From: Holophagales bacterium
Lineage (GTDB): Bacteria > Acidobacteriota > Thermoanaerobaculia > Multivoradales > Multivoraceae
Length of the DNA stretch: 64,000 bases
NCBI GenBank assembly: GCA_009845425.1
Contig: VXZQ01000007.1
Location: 62,001 to 126,000 of the forward strand
Direction of reading: 5' to 3'
Below the pieces are notes generated by a model. It searched no databases. It saw nothing but the letters and a program-made list of their open reading frames with translations, and was not told the origin of the DNA. The position numbers and the translations under genes were made by a program. Below, piece by piece: positions 43,752-54,095 of this stretch. Each line of letters opens with the position of its first letter. Position 1 is the stretch's first letter.

Positions 43752-46330
43752 GTCCGCGGGTCGCGCTCCGGTACTCGCTGCGGGAGCTCCGGGGCTCCCT
43801 GGGGCGGGTCTGGGTCTGGGTGGCGTGCCTCTCGGTCGGGGTCGGCGCCGTGGTCTCGGTGGCAGGACTCGCCTCGAGTGTCGACGGCGCGATCCGGGGG
43901 GAGGCCCGGAAGCTGCTGGCGGCGGACCTGGCGTTTCGCTCGCGGGGCCCGATTCCGGAGCACGTGCTGGAGACGATCGATCGTGTCCCCGGGGCCGTTC
44001 GCGCCGAAGTGCGCGAGATGGCGGCGATGGTGGGCCGGGCCTCGCCCCCGGCAGCGTCGCCGGCAGAGGTGGGCGGCGAAGGGCCGTCGAGTCTGCTGGC
44101 CGAACTCAAGGCCGTGTCGGGCGGCTATCCGTTCTATGGCGAACTCGTGACGGAGCCACCGCTACCGGCGGGAGCGAGCCCGGCGGACGTCCTGGGGGAC
44201 CACTCCGCGCTCGTGTCGCCGGAGGCGCTGTCCCGGCTCGGTTTGGAGGTCGGCGACGATCTGCGTGTCGGCGGGCGGACGCTGCGGATCATCGGTTCCC
44301 TTGAAGGGGAACCGGACCGGCTGCCCGCCGGTTTCGCATTCGGGCCGCGGGTCGTCGTGGGCGTCGCTGCGCAGGAGGCGGCTCGGATCTTCCCGTTCGC
44401 CGGCTTTGGCGGCTACCGGGTGCTGGTGCGGCTGCCGGGAGAGCATTCGCTTGAGGAGCTTGAGACACGGGCGAACGCCCTGCGCGGCGAGATCGACGAC
44501 AACGCGGCGGTTCGGGTCGAGACCTACGCCGATGCCCAGCCCGGCATTCGCGAGGACCTCGAACGACTCTCGCGCTACCTGGGGCTGGTCGCGCTGCTGT
44601 CGCTCCTGGTCGGCGGCGTCGGCGTGGCGCAGGGCATTCGCGCCTGGCTGACCCAGCGTCTCGACGCGCTGGCGGTGCTCAAGTGCCTGGGGGCACGGCC
44701 GCGCGACCTGATGCGCACGTATGTCGTTCAGGCGGTCCTGCTGGGCCTGGTGGCGGGGGTGATCGGCGGCGTTGCCGGGCTGCTCTCCATCCTTCTCGTG
44801 CCGGCGATCCTGGGCGGCGCGCTACCGGTCGAGGCGGTCTCGATCTGGCAGCCGTGGGCCTTCGGCCGGGGAGTGGCCCTCGGCATCGGCGTGTCGACCG
44901 CTTTCTCGGCTCCGGCGCTACTCGTCGTGCTGCGCGCGCCGCCGGTGCGGGTGTTCCGCAGCGGCGCCGAACCGCTGCCTGGTTCGAGGCTCGCAAGCGC
45001 TCTGTCCGTGTTCGCCGTGGGTGCCGGCGTGGCCGGTTCGACCGCGCTCCAGGCCGGGTCTCTGTGGCTGGCGCTCCGGTTCATGGGCGCGGTCGTGGCG
45101 GCTGTCGTCGCCCTGATCCTGGCGGCGCTGGCGTTGCGGAGCCTGGCCCGGTTCCTGGCGCCCAGGTGCCGCTCCTCGTGGCTCCGCTACGGCGTCGCGG
45201 CGCTCTCGCGACCTGAATCGGGCACGTTGGCGGCTTCGGTCGCGCTGGGAATGGGCCTCATGGTGTTGCTCGCCATGTTCGTTGTCCAGGGGCATCTTCA
45301 CGACGAACTGGCCGCCGGGCTTCCGGAGGAGGCGCCGAGCGCGTTCCTCCTGAACGTGCCGGCGACGGGCTGGGGTGATCTCGCCGGGCTTCTGGAGCGC
45401 CAGGGGGCCCGGAGGGTGCAGTCGGCGCCGGTGGTGATGGCCCGTGTCAGGGCAATCGACGGAGTCCCGGTGGCGGAGCGGCTGAACGAGCGCAACCGCT
45501 GGGCCCTGAGGCGGCAACTGCGGTTGACGTTTCTCGATGAACTGCCCGCCGACAACGTGATCCTCGAGGCTTCGGGACCGGCGACGGCGCTGCGGCCCTG
45601 GGTCGATCCTGCGCTTGGCGAGGTCAGCGTCGAGCAGGACTTCGCGGAGACGATCGGAGTGAGCGTCGGTTCGACGATCGACCTGGAGGTCGGCGGACGG
45701 GAGACCAGGATCACCGTGACCAGCCTGCGACGGGTGGACTGGGAGGGTTTCGGCATCAACTTCTTCCTCGTGGTCGAACCGGCCGTGCTGGACTGGGCGC
45801 CGCACACGCGGCTCGCGGCGGCGTGGCTCCCACAGGAGCGCGAGCAGCGGATCCAGGACGAGATCTACGTCGCCTATCCCGGTGTCGCCGTGGTCCGGAT
45901 CCGGGAAGTGCTCCAGAAGGTGGTCGACCTCGTGAGCGACCTTCAGGTCGGCGTGCGGGTTCTCGGCAGCTTCACGGTGGCCGCGGCCCTGCTGACGCTT
46001 GCCGGTGCGGTCGCCGCGAGCTCGGCGCGACGCGGCCGTGAGGCGGCCCTGCTCAAGACGATCGGCTCGACTCGCTTCGACGTGTTGCGCGCCTTCGCGG
46101 CCGAGTACGTACTGGTCGGCCTGTCGGCGGCGGTCGTGGCGGCCGTGCTCGGCTCGGCCGCAGCCTGGTGGCTGGTCACCCGGGAGCTCGAACTCGTCTG
46201 GTCGTTCAGGCCCTGGGCGGTGTTCGGGGCGCTCGTCGCGGGCAGCCTGCTCTCGCTCGGGACGGGGCTCCTGGCCAGCGTCGGCGCGCTGCAGAGGCCT
46301 CCGATCGACTCCCTGCGTGAGGCGCGTTGA
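43748..46330 (+). CDS. FtsX/YbbP-like ABC permease
   Basis: The 860-residue permease starts at a GTG overlapping the ATPase stop (GTGA). It has an N-terminal helix and large periplasmic domain, a FtsX domain with three to four helices (about 280-400, including LTQRLDALAVLKCLGARPRDLM), a further pair of helices near 420-480, a second periplasmic domain, and a C-terminal FtsX domain (about 740-855) with GREAALLKTIGSTRFDVL. The duplicated layout matches YbbP. The role may be extraction of lipids or esterified cargo from the inner membrane. Confidence 0.86.
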   Translation: MSPRVALRYSLRELRGSLGRVWVWVACLSVGVGAVVSVAGLASSVDGAIRGEARKLLAADLAFRSRGPIPEHVLETIDRVPGAVRAEVREMAAMVGRASPPAASPAEVGGEGPSSLLAELKAVSGGYPFYGELVTEPPLPAGASPADVLGDHSALVSPEALSRLGLEVGDDLRVGGRTLRIIGSLEGEPDRLPAGFAFGPRVVVGVAAQEAARIFPFAGFGGYRVLVRLPGEHSLEELETRANALRGEIDDNAAVRVETYADAQPGIREDLERLSRYLGLVALLSLLVGGVGVAQGIRAWLTQRLDALAVLKCLGARPRDLMRTYVVQAVLLGLVAGVIGGVAGLLSILLVPAILGGALPVEAVSIWQPWAFGRGVALGIGVSTAFSAPALLVVLRAPPVRVFRSGAEPLPGSRLASALSVFAVGAGVAGSTALQAGSLWLALRFMGAVVAAVVALILAALALRSLARFLAPRCRSSWLRYGVAALSRPESGTLAASVALGMGLMVLLAMFVVQGHLHDELAAGLPEEAPSAFLLNVPATGWGDLAGLLERQGARRVQSAPVVMARVRAIDGVPVAERLNERNRWALRRQLRLTFLDELPADNVILEASGPATALRPWVDPALGEVSVEQDFAETIGVSVGSTIDLEVGGRETRITVTSLRRVDWEGFGINFFLVVEPAVLDWAPHTRLAAAWLPQEREQRIQDEIYVAYPGVAVVRIREVLQKVVDLVSDLQVGVRVLGSFTVAAALLTLAGAVAASSARRGREAALLKTIGSTRFDVLRAFAAEYVLVGLSAAVVAAVLGSAAAWWLVTRELELVWSFRPWAVFGALVAGSLLSLGTGLLASVGALQRPPIDSLREAR

Positions 46331-47538
46331 TGCCGCGCATCTCCACGCGGTGGCAGATCGTCGGAGCGTTGTTCGCGATGATGATGTTCTCGTCCGGCCT
46401 CGGCTTCTACAACCAGTCGGTGCTGCTCGAGGCGCTGACGCGTGAACGCGGGCTGACCGTCTTCGCGGCCTCGCTTGCCCCGACCATCTTCTTCGCCGTG
46501 AGCGGTTTCGCCGGGCTCGGTGTCGCCAGCGTGATCGAGCGGATCGACGCCCGCTGGTCGGTCGCGGGTGGCGTCGCGATCTGCGCCGCGTCTCTTGTCC
46601 TGATCGGTCGTGTCGAGACGACCCTGCAGGTCTACTCGGCGTTCGCCCTCTTCGGTTTCGGCTTCTCCGCCACGAACATGCTGACCGCGAGCACGGTCGT
46701 CACGAGGTGGTTCGCGCGCCGGCGGGCACTTGCCCTGTCGGTGGTGTTCACGGGGCTCTCGGTTGGCGGCATCGCGGTCGCGCCCTTCGCCGCCTGGGTG
46801 ATGGGTGAGTACGGCCTGCGGCGTGGCAGCGAGATCGTGGCCGCCGTGTATGTCGTGGGCATCCTGCCCGTGTCGCTGTGGCGGCTGATTCCGCGGCCGC
46901 GCGGAGACATGGACCGAATGGGGGAGTTCGAGGATGCCGAGGAGCCGGGCGTCGGCGCCCGGGAGGCTTTCCGCTCGCGCTACTTCCTGGGTGTCGCCGG
47001 CACGTTCTTCTTCGGCCTGATGGCGCAGGTCGGCGCCATCGCCCACCAGTTTCGCCTGGTCAGCGTCCACGAACCCGCGGTGGCGGGCCTCGCAGTCTCG
47101 GTGCTGGCCGCCTCGAGCGTGGTGGGACGCTTGGCTTCCGGCACGTTGCTGGAGCGGATTCCCTATCGTGGGTTCGCGTTGGTCCTGCTGGTTTTCCAGG
47201 GACTCACGCTGGTCGTCCTGGGATCGAGTACCAGCGTGGCGGGCCTGCTGATCGCGTCGAGCGCCTTCGGGCTCACCATCGGCAGCTTCCTCATGATGCA
47301 GCCGCTCCTGATCGCCGAGGCTTTCGGCACCAGGAGCTACGCGCGGATCTACTCGGTGAGCACGTTGCTCGCTTCGATTGGCGTCGCCTTGGGACCCTTC
47401 CTGCTGGGATGGGCCCACGACCTGGCGGGCGGCTATCGGAACGCCTACGTGCTGGCAGCGGTCATGTCCTGGCTTGGCTGCGCGGCGTTGTGGGCGGCGG
47501 GGAGGGACTTCGTGCGCGTCCGCCCTGCGCTCAGATAA
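46330..47538 (+). CDS. Major facilitator superfamily transporter (OxlT/MCT-like)
   Basis: This 402-residue protein has twelve predicted helices and an opening GALFAMMMFSSGLGFYNQSVLLEAL of the monocarboxylate/oxalate-formate branch. A loop 2-3 motif variant and RWFARRRALALSVVFTGLSVGG support MFS membership. The ATG at 46330 shares a base with the permease stop (TGATG), closing the four-gene chain. Its tail overlaps the convergent SDR gene by eight bases. Confidence 0.85.
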   Translation: MPRISTRWQIVGALFAMMMFSSGLGFYNQSVLLEALTRERGLTVFAASLAPTIFFAVSGFAGLGVASVIERIDARWSVAGGVAICAASLVLIGRVETTLQVYSAFALFGFGFSATNMLTASTVVTRWFARRRALALSVVFTGLSVGGIAVAPFAAWVMGEYGLRRGSEIVAAVYVVGILPVSLWRLIPRPRGDMDRMGEFEDAEEPGVGAREAFRSRYFLGVAGTFFFGLMAQVGAIAHQFRLVSVHEPAVAGLAVSVLAASSVVGRLASGTLLERIPYRGFALVLLVFQGLTLVVLGSSTSVAGLLIASSAFGLTIGSFLMMQPLLIAEAFGTRSYARIYSVSTLLASIGVALGPFLLGWAHDLAGGYRNAYVLAAVMSWLGCAALWAAGRDFVRVRPALR

Positions 47539-48271
47539 GGCCCGGGTAGGCGCCGCCGTCGAGCAGGATGCTCGTGCCGGTGATGAACCTGGCCGGCTCC
47601 GAACAGAGGAAGGCGACCGCCTTGCCGAAGTCCTCCGCGGTTCCGAGGGTGCCGGTCGGCACGCGCTGCGCCACGACGTCCGTGTTGCCCAGGGACTTGA
47701 TCCGGTCGGTGGCGTGTATGCCGGGTTGGGCCGAGTTGACCGTGACGCCGTCCCGGGCGACCTCCGTGGACAGCGTCTTGAGGAAACTGCTGACGCCGGC
47801 GCGGGCTACCGAGGAGGCGGCGAGATTGCCGATCGGCTGGCGGGCGCCGATCGAGGTGATCGCCACGATCCGGCCCCAGCCGCGCTCGCGCATGCCCGGG
47901 AGGGCCGCCTGGCACATGACGATCGTCGACAGCAGGTTCAGGTCGAGCGCCTGCCTGTAGCCGTCGATCGAAGTGGTGGCCGGCGATCCGGGCGGCGGAC
48001 CGCCCGCGTTGGCGACGAGGATGTCGACCTGCCCCAGCTTCTCGGTGGCTTGCTCTACGAAGGAACGGGCGCCCTCCTCAGTGGACATGTCGGCGACGAT
48101 CGGCACGGCGCCGGCGCCCAGCGTCGCAGCGGCTTCCCTGATCCGCTCTTCGCTGCGGCTGCAGATCGCGACGTCCACGCCGTCCTCGAGCAGCGCCTTG
48201 GCGCAGCCGAAGCCGAGTCCCGTCGATGCCGCGGCGACGGCGGCCTTCTTTCCGTGGATTCCCAGATCCAT
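47531..48271 (-). CDS. Atypical short-chain dehydrogenase/reductase without YxxxK
   Basis: This 246-residue SDR-fold protein has a degraded cofactor motif, AAASTGLGFGCA, ANAGG in place of NNAG, and a Ser in VAITSIGARQP. The expected Tyr-x3-Lys is replaced by a GNLAASSVARAG segment, so both catalytic residues are absent. A related group of SDR-like proteins with PxxNLxxSNxxR in this place is known, and their chemistry is unclear. It ends with the usual FITGTSILLDGG. It may bind rather than reduce its ligand. Confidence 0.82.
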   Translation of the reverse strand: MDLGIHGKKAAVAAASTGLGFGCAKALLEDGVDVAICSRSEERIREAAATLGAGAVPIVADMSTEEGARSFVEQATEKLGQVDILVANAGGPPPGSPATTSIDGYRQALDLNLLSTIVMCQAALPGMRERGWGRIVAITSIGARQPIGNLAASSVARAGVSSFLKTLSTEVARDGVTVNSAQPGIHATDRIKSLGNTDVVAQRVPTGTLGTAEDFGKAVAFLCSEPARFITGTSILLDGGAYPGLI

Positions 48272-48309
48272 CCTTGCCTCTCCCCTTCGTTGTCGTTCCC
48301 TGGTTGGCT

Positions 48310-49302
<993 letters not shown>

Positions 49303-49348
49303 GGGCGCACTTTAGCCAAAACCCCTCCGGCGTAGATACGATTGCGCG

Positions 49349-49750
49349 ATGACCGCCCCGACCGCGGTCGAGCGATCCCGGGCCACGCTCGATCTCGACT
49401 CGTTCTGGAACTGGCTCGTCCTCCATCCAAACTGCGTCATCCGGGCCGGATCGATCGACGCCTTGCTCTGCGACGACGAGGATTTCCACTGGCAGTTCGT
49501 GTCGGAGGAGAACGGCCTCCTGATCGCGCAGCTCGTCTACGGCAAGCGCCTGGTGGGAGAGATCCTGATCGACAGGGAGCGAGTAGCCTACGTCCAGTCG
49601 TTCCAGGGGGAGCAGGAGAACGAGTACGTCTTCGAGTTGATCTCGGAGACGGAGCGGGAGCGCACGGCGTCGTGGGTCTTCGTCATGTCCCACGGCTTGG
49701 ACGACGAACCCCAGGAGTCGGCTCATGCCACTCCTTCGCTGGTTCACTGA
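49349..49750 (+). CDS. Small protein of unknown function
   Basis: The 133-residue protein starts at ATG 49349. It is acidic, begins with a Trp-rich helix (LDSFWNWLVLHPNCVIRAGS) and continues as alternating strands (DFHWQFVSEENGLLIAQLVYG, YVFELISETERERTASWVFVM). I do not recognise the family. The even codon use and a clean start suggest a real gene. It is 51 bases upstream of the metallophosphoesterase gene. Confidence 0.6.
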   Translation: MTAPTAVERSRATLDLDSFWNWLVLHPNCVIRAGSIDALLCDDEDFHWQFVSEENGLLIAQLVYGKRLVGEILIDRERVAYVQSFQGEQENEYVFELISETERERTASWVFVMSHGLDDEPQESAHATPSLVH

Positions 49751-49801
49751 CGGTCGCACGGGCGCGGGCTTGAGTTGCCCGGGCGGCCCCGGGGCCTTGA
49801 G

Positions 49802-50470
49802 TTGACGCTGCGCATCCTCGGCGTCGTCGACATCCACTGGTCAGGCAAGAGGCCGCCGCGCCTTCCGGATCCGTCCGGCTTCGACCTCGTTCTTCTGGCC
49901 GGGGACCTGACGAACTTCCTCGGTCCGGACCACGCCCGCCGGATTGTCGAACCGTTTCAGGACTCAGGCGTTCCGGTGCTGGCAGTCTGCGGCAACTGCG
50001 ATCAGCGATCGGTCGACGACTACTTCCGCGAGATCGATATCGACCTGGACCGCCGCGCCCGCGTGATCGACGGCGTGCGTTTCCTCGGCCTCTCCGGTGG
50101 TCTCCCTTTCGGTGACCTGCCCTACGAACGGACCGAGGAGGACTACGAACGAGTAGCCGCCGAGGCCTTCGAGCGGGCCGCCGGGGTCGAGGGAAGGCCC
50201 ACCATCCTCGTCTCCCACCAGCCGCCCCACGGCACCGCCTGCGACCTCGCCCGCGGCCAGCACGTCGGCTCGAAGTCGCTCCGTGCCGCAGTCGAGCGCC
50301 ACCAGCCCGACCTTGTCTTCTCCGGCCACATCCACGAAGCGATAGGCGAAGACACGATCGGCTCAACCCGCCTCGTCAACCCCGGCCCCTGGTTCCAGGG
50401 CCGCTCCGTGGTCATCGAAGCCGACCCGGACGCTGGGACCGTCGACTTCGAGATTCGCGCGCCGGATTAG
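49802..50470 (+). CDS. Metallophosphoesterase (YfcE/MJ0936-like)
   Basis: This 222-residue calcineurin-like phosphoesterase has GVVDIHW (DxH), LLAGDLTN (GDxx), CGNCDQRSV (the GNxD variant with Cys), SHQPPHG and FSGHIHEAIG (GHxH). The motif order is complete for a dimetal centre, and the short length fits YfcE-type phosphodiesterases. The start is a TTG at 49802 just before the first strand; another TTG at 49775 is possible. Confidence 0.82.
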   Translation: MTLRILGVVDIHWSGKRPPRLPDPSGFDLVLLAGDLTNFLGPDHARRIVEPFQDSGVPVLAVCGNCDQRSVDDYFREIDIDLDRRARVIDGVRFLGLSGGLPFGDLPYERTEEDYERVAAEAFERAAGVEGRPTILVSHQPPHGTACDLARGQHVGSKSLRAAVERHQPDLVFSGHIHEAIGEDTIGSTRLVNPGPWFQGRSVVIEADPDAGTVDFEIRAPD

Positions 50471-50497
50471 CGGTTCGGAACCCCCGACAGGCGGCTG

Positions 50498-51652
50498 TCA
50501 CCGAACCCGTCGCAGCCGCGCCACCAACTCGTCGATCGCCGGCAGATCGACGTTGGCGAAGGCGAGGCGGAGGTAGCGGTCCTGGCCCGGGCCGAACATC
50601 GAGCCGGCCAGGCAGAGGATGCCGTGGTCGTGGGCGAGGTTGCGGCCGACTTCGACGGAGGAGCGGTCGGTGAAGGGGTGGCGGAGGTAGACGAAGTAGC
50701 CGCCGGAGGAGACGACTTCGAAGCCGGTGTCGGCTTCGCGGAGGCGGCGGGCAGCGTAGGCGACGCGGTCGCGGACGGTGCGGCGGTACTCGCGTTTCCA
50801 GGCGTCGAGATGTTCGAGGCAGAAGGTGGCCGCCAACTGGCCGATGTGCGACGGGCAGAGGGCTACGCAGTCGGCGATCTTGAGCGTCTCCCGGAGCAGG
50901 GCGGGATTCGTGGCCATGCAGCCGATCCGGTAGCCCGCCATGCAGTAGGCCTTGGAGAAGCTGTAGAGGTGGATCAGCGTGTCGCTCCAGTCGGAACGCG
51001 AGAAGAGGGTGTGCGGCGGGTCGGAGTGCTTGCGGAACTCGCGGTAGGTCTCGTCGATCACGAGGACCAGTCCGCGTTCGCGGGCGAGTTCGAAGAAGCT
51101 CTCGATGAGGGCCGGCGGGTAGACGGCGCCGGTCGGGTTGTTCGGTGTCACCAGGACGATCGCGCGTGTTCTGTCGGTGATGGACGCCGCCGCCTCTTGC
51201 GCGTCGGGGAGCATGTCCGGACCGGGCTCCAGGTAGACCGGCTCGACATCCTGGGAACGCAGCCACATGTCGTGGTTGAAGTAGGAGGGCAGGGGCAGCA
51301 GGACCTCGTCGCCTGGTTCGGTCAGGGCCATCATTGCCAGGCAGAAAGCCTGGTTGCAGCCGGCGGTGACGGCCACGTGTTCGACGGCGACCGGGGCGTC
51401 GTAGTCCTCGGTCAGAGCACGAGCCAGCGCGACGCGCAGCTCCGCGACTCCCTGCTGGTCGGTGTAGGTCGCGGTGGCCGGACGCTGTGCCTGGGAGGCG
51501 ATGTGGTCGCGCAACTCCTGGGCGGGCGGATAGGTCGGTGCCGCCTGGGAGACGTCGATGAGGGGTAGCTCCCGGGAAGCACTGTTCTTCCACCTTCCGA
51601 CCTGTGTGATCGGTGAGTCGATCACCCGATGCACTACCTCCCTGATGCGCAT
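50498..51652 (-). CDS. Class I/II PLP-dependent aminotransferase
   Basis: The 384-residue enzyme has [29 protein letters not shown], the NNPTG loop in [12 protein letters not shown], the Asp-Glu of [10 protein letters not shown] and a PLP lysine in [15 protein letters not shown]. The SKxxCMAG arrangement is typical of the aspartate/aromatic aminotransferase group. The specific amino acid is not determinable. It is divergent from gloA with a 68-base gap. Confidence 0.88.
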   Translation of the reverse strand: MRIREVVHRVIDSPITQVGRWKNSASRELPLIDVSQAAPTYPPAQELRDHIASQAQRPATATYTDQQGVAELRVALARALTEDYDAPVAVEHVAVTAGCNQAFCLAMMALTEPGDEVLLPLPSYFNHDMWLRSQDVEPVYLEPGPDMLPDAQEAAASITDRTRAIVLVTPNNPTGAVYPPALIESFFELARERGLVLVIDETYREFRKHSDPPHTLFSRSDWSDTLIHLYSFSKAYCMAGYRIGCMATNPALLRETLKIADCVALCPSHIGQLAATFCLEHLDAWKREYRRTVRDRVAYAARRLREADTGFEVVSSGGYFVYLRHPFTDRSSVEVGRNLAHDHGILCLAGSMFGPGQDRYLRLAFANVDLPAIDELVARLRRVR

Positions 51653-51720
51653 TGAGGCGTAAGCTACCGGATCGATTCGGCGGCGGCTGCGCGATTGGCC
51701 GGGAAGGGAGAGGACGAACG

Positions 51721-52161
51721 ATGAAGTACCTGCACACGATGGTCCGGGTCGCCAGCCTGGAGGAGGCGCTCGACTTCTACTGCGGCAAACTGGGAATGGT
51801 CGAACTGCGCCGCTTCGACAGCGAGCAGGGACGGTTCACCCTCGTCTTCCTGGCCGCTCCCTCCGACGTCGAACTCGCCCGCGAGCGGACCGCGCCGTTG
51901 CTTGAGTTGACGTACAACTGGGATCCGGAGGACTACACCGGGGGTCGCAACTTCGGGCATCTCGCCTTCGAAGTCGACGACATCTATGGCACCTGTCGCT
52001 CGCTGCAGGAGCAAGGGGTGACGATCAACCGGCCGCCGCGGGACGGCCGCATGGCGTTCATCCGCTCGCCGGACGGGATCTCGATCGAGCTCCTGCAGGC
52101 TGGCGGCTCCCTGCCGGTGGAGGAGCCGTGGGCGTCGATGCCGAACGAGGGCACCTGGTAG
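51721..52161 (+). CDS. gloA: Lactoylglutathione lyase (glyoxalase I)
   Basis: The 146-residue protein begins [20 protein letters not shown] with the first metal His at position 5. It also has [20 protein letters not shown] and ISIELLQ, giving the four His/Glu metal ligands of GloA. It isomerises the methylglyoxal-glutathione adduct in detoxification. The ATG at 51721 follows an AAGGGAGAGG site. Confidence 0.85.
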   Translation: MKYLHTMVRVASLEEALDFYCGKLGMVELRRFDSEQGRFTLVFLAAPSDVELARERTAPLLELTYNWDPEDYTGGRNFGHLAFEVDDIYGTCRSLQEQGVTINRPPRDGRMAFIRSPDGISIELLQAGGSLPVEEPWASMPNEGTW

Positions 52162-52186
52162 GAAGCCCGACCTTGGGACTGGCCGA

Positions 52187-52579
52187 TCAGTAGTCGGCGT
52201 AGTCCTTCTCTTCGACCAGTTCGGAGCCAAGCAGCTCGTTGATGCTCCGTTTGGCCGCCGCGCGCCGGTCGTTCGTGCGATAGACCGCTCGCGCGAGTTC
52301 GATGAAGCGCTCGCCGAAGTCGCCGTTCCGCTCGCAGTCGCGGATGTCGTCCTCGATCTCCCAGAGACGCTCGTTGATCCGGCGAAGCTCCGTTGTGAAC
52401 TCGTCGAGTTCCGGCGAGGGTTCCAGCGCTTCCTCGCGGGTCGCGGTCAGGCTCAGCAGTTCCCGGTGGACGTTGGCCAGCTTGCCCGGGTCCACGATTC
52501 TCTCGGCCTTGATCTCCAGGATCGTGATCTTGTCGATCAACTCGCCCGGCGACACTTCGACCTGCAGCACGGTGCCCAC
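52187..52579 (-). CDS. DUF6165-family protein
   Basis: This 130-residue protein opens VLQVEVSPGELIDKITILEIKAERI, the hallmark of DUF6165, and is otherwise helical with a conserved DIRDCERNGDFGERFIELARAVYRTNDRRA. The biochemical role is unknown; homologues often neighbour glycosyltransferase genes, and one lies 42 bases upstream here. The start is a GTG at 52577-52579. Confidence 0.75.
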   Translation of the reverse strand: MGTVLQVEVSPGELIDKITILEIKAERIVDPGKLANVHRELLSLTATREEALEPSPELDEFTTELRRINERLWEIEDDIRDCERNGDFGERFIELARAVYRTNDRRAAAKRSINELLGSELVEEKDYADY

Positions 52580-52621
52580 GACGGCGCAGACACTACAGCA
52601 GTTCGAGCTTCCGACTCGGCC

Positions 52622-53821
52622 TCAGGCGCGCTCGCGCCGGACCAGTTCGGTTCCGGTTTCGATCACCTTGTCGGCAACCTGCCGCCAGTCGTAGCCGGCT
52701 GCGCGCTCCACGGCCGCGCGCGTGGCGGCGGCGACTTCCGCGGGTGCGCCGAGCAGGCGTTCGAGCAGTCGGGCCAGTTCGGCCGCGCTGGCGGAGGAGC
52801 CCCATCCTTCCCGGCCGTCGCGGACGAGCTCGGACACGGCGCTGTTCGGGGATCTGCAGTGCACCACGGGCACGCCGGCCGCCATCGCTTCGAGCGGAAA
52901 CAGACCGAACCCCTCTCTGGCCGACGGTTGCACCGCGATGGCGGCGCCGGCTACCGCGCGCCAGACGTCCTCGTTCTTCGGCAGCCGGCCGGCGAAGTCG
53001 ACGACAGCTGAGAGATTCTCCCGCTCGATGTGTGCACGGAGATCGTCCTCCGCCGGCCCGCCACCGATGATCCGGAGCAGGGGGCCGCGTTCGGTGGCGA
53101 GCCGCCGGCCCGTCTCAGTGGCCGCCAGTCTGGCCATCGCCTCGAGCAGCAGGTCGATCCGTTTCTCCGGAATCAACCGGCCGGCGTAGACCAGCGGCGG
53201 TGCGTTCGCGTCCGCGTCAGCCGCCAGGGCGCGGATTCTCGTGAACGGGATGCCATTGGGCACGACATCTACCGCCTCGCCACGGACGCTGGAGACACGA
53301 TCTGCCGTGAGCCGGCTGACCGCGACCGCCCGCGTGCCGAAGCGCGCCGACCAGTGTTCGCAGAGGGCGTAGAAGCGCCACAGGCCGGGGCTGAACGGCC
53401 CTGGAGGCCGGTGCTTTCGCCAGTACCGGCCCCAGTGCTCGTGCCAGGTGACGAGCAGCGGGATGCGCCGCCTCCGGCAGCGACGGGCGAGCAGGGGCAG
53501 GTGCAGGTAGGGGATGTTGGCGGTTTCGACGATGTCGATGCCGTCCAGCGGAATGCGCCGCACCTGGGAGGCGAGCGTCAGCGCTTCGATGCCCGACCTG
53601 CGGCCGCGTGCGACGTAGCGGCGGCTCGCTTTCGCCACCGGTTGGACGCGGACGCGCGCGTGGGGTTCGGCTGGAGAGTCGGCCCAGCCCGACAGCACGA
53701 CCTCGTGGCCGAGTCGGCCCAGCTCTCGTGCCAGCTCGTAGTTGCGGTGTTCGACGCCGCCGACCGACTCCGGGTAGATGCAGTCGTAGAAGAGCAGCCA
53801 GCGCAGTGGGCCGTCGCTCAT
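52622..53821 (-). CDS. GT4-type glycosyltransferase
   Basis: This 399-residue GT-B glycosyltransferase has an N-terminal GGVEHRNYELARELGRLGHEV segment, VVPNGIPFTRI between the two domains, AGRLIPEKRIDLLLEAM, and the acidic donor-site motif PSAREGFGLFPLEAMAAGVPVV. It should move a sugar from a nucleotide donor to a polysaccharide, lipid or LPS core acceptor. The ATG at 53819-53821 is chosen. The DUF6165 gene downstream may assist it. Confidence 0.86.
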   Translation of the reverse strand: MSDGPLRWLLFYDCIYPESVGGVEHRNYELARELGRLGHEVVLSGWADSPAEPHARVRVQPVAKASRRYVARGRRSGIEALTLASQVRRIPLDGIDIVETANIPYLHLPLLARRCRRRRIPLLVTWHEHWGRYWRKHRPPGPFSPGLWRFYALCEHWSARFGTRAVAVSRLTADRVSSVRGEAVDVVPNGIPFTRIRALAADADANAPPLVYAGRLIPEKRIDLLLEAMARLAATETGRRLATERGPLLRIIGGGPAEDDLRAHIERENLSAVVDFAGRLPKNEDVWRAVAGAAIAVQPSAREGFGLFPLEAMAAGVPVVHCRSPNSAVSELVRDGREGWGSSASAAELARLLERLLGAPAEVAAATRAAVERAAGYDWRQVADKVIETGTELVRRERA

Positions 53822-53905
53822 CGAACGGAAGCGGGGGTCATGGGGGTGACAAGTCAGCATGCGACCGGCTGTGAGCGGCCGCTGCCATCCACCTCAGATC
53901 CTGCG

Positions 53906-53948
53906 TTGACAGCAGCACCGCGTGCGCCATAGAATGACTGGCAGTCAT
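53906..53948 (+). promoter_or_regulatory. Near-consensus sigma70 promoter with overlapping palindrome
   Basis: TTGACA (53906-53911) and TAGAAT (53930-53935) are 18 bases apart, close to the sigma70 consensus and unusual in this GC-rich window. A perfect palindrome, ATGACTG-G-CAGTCAT (53934-53948), overlaps the -10 box and the expected start site, the normal place for a repressor operator. The transcript would run toward the hairpin at 54024, the tRNA at 54096 and the small gene at 54336. Confidence 0.6.
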
Positions 53949-54023
53949 GCGGGAGGTGAACCATCGGATCCGATCTGGCTGCGGCTTCATGTCGTGCGCG
54001 GATTCACCCGTATGGTACGATTC

Positions 54024-54065
54024 GGGCCGGACCTCAGGGATCTGCAATGATCTAAGGTCCGGCCC
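54024..54065 (+). other. Stable stem-loop in the tRNA leader
   Basis: A perfect 11-bp stem, GGGCCGGACCT with AGGTCCGGCCC, encloses a 20-nt loop that contains two GATC copies. It lies about 30 bases before the tRNA. It may be a processing signal or an attenuator. No T-run follows, so simple termination is unlikely. Confidence 0.55.
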
Positions 54066-54095
54066 GGTAACCGAAGTGGGATTATGGAGAGATAT

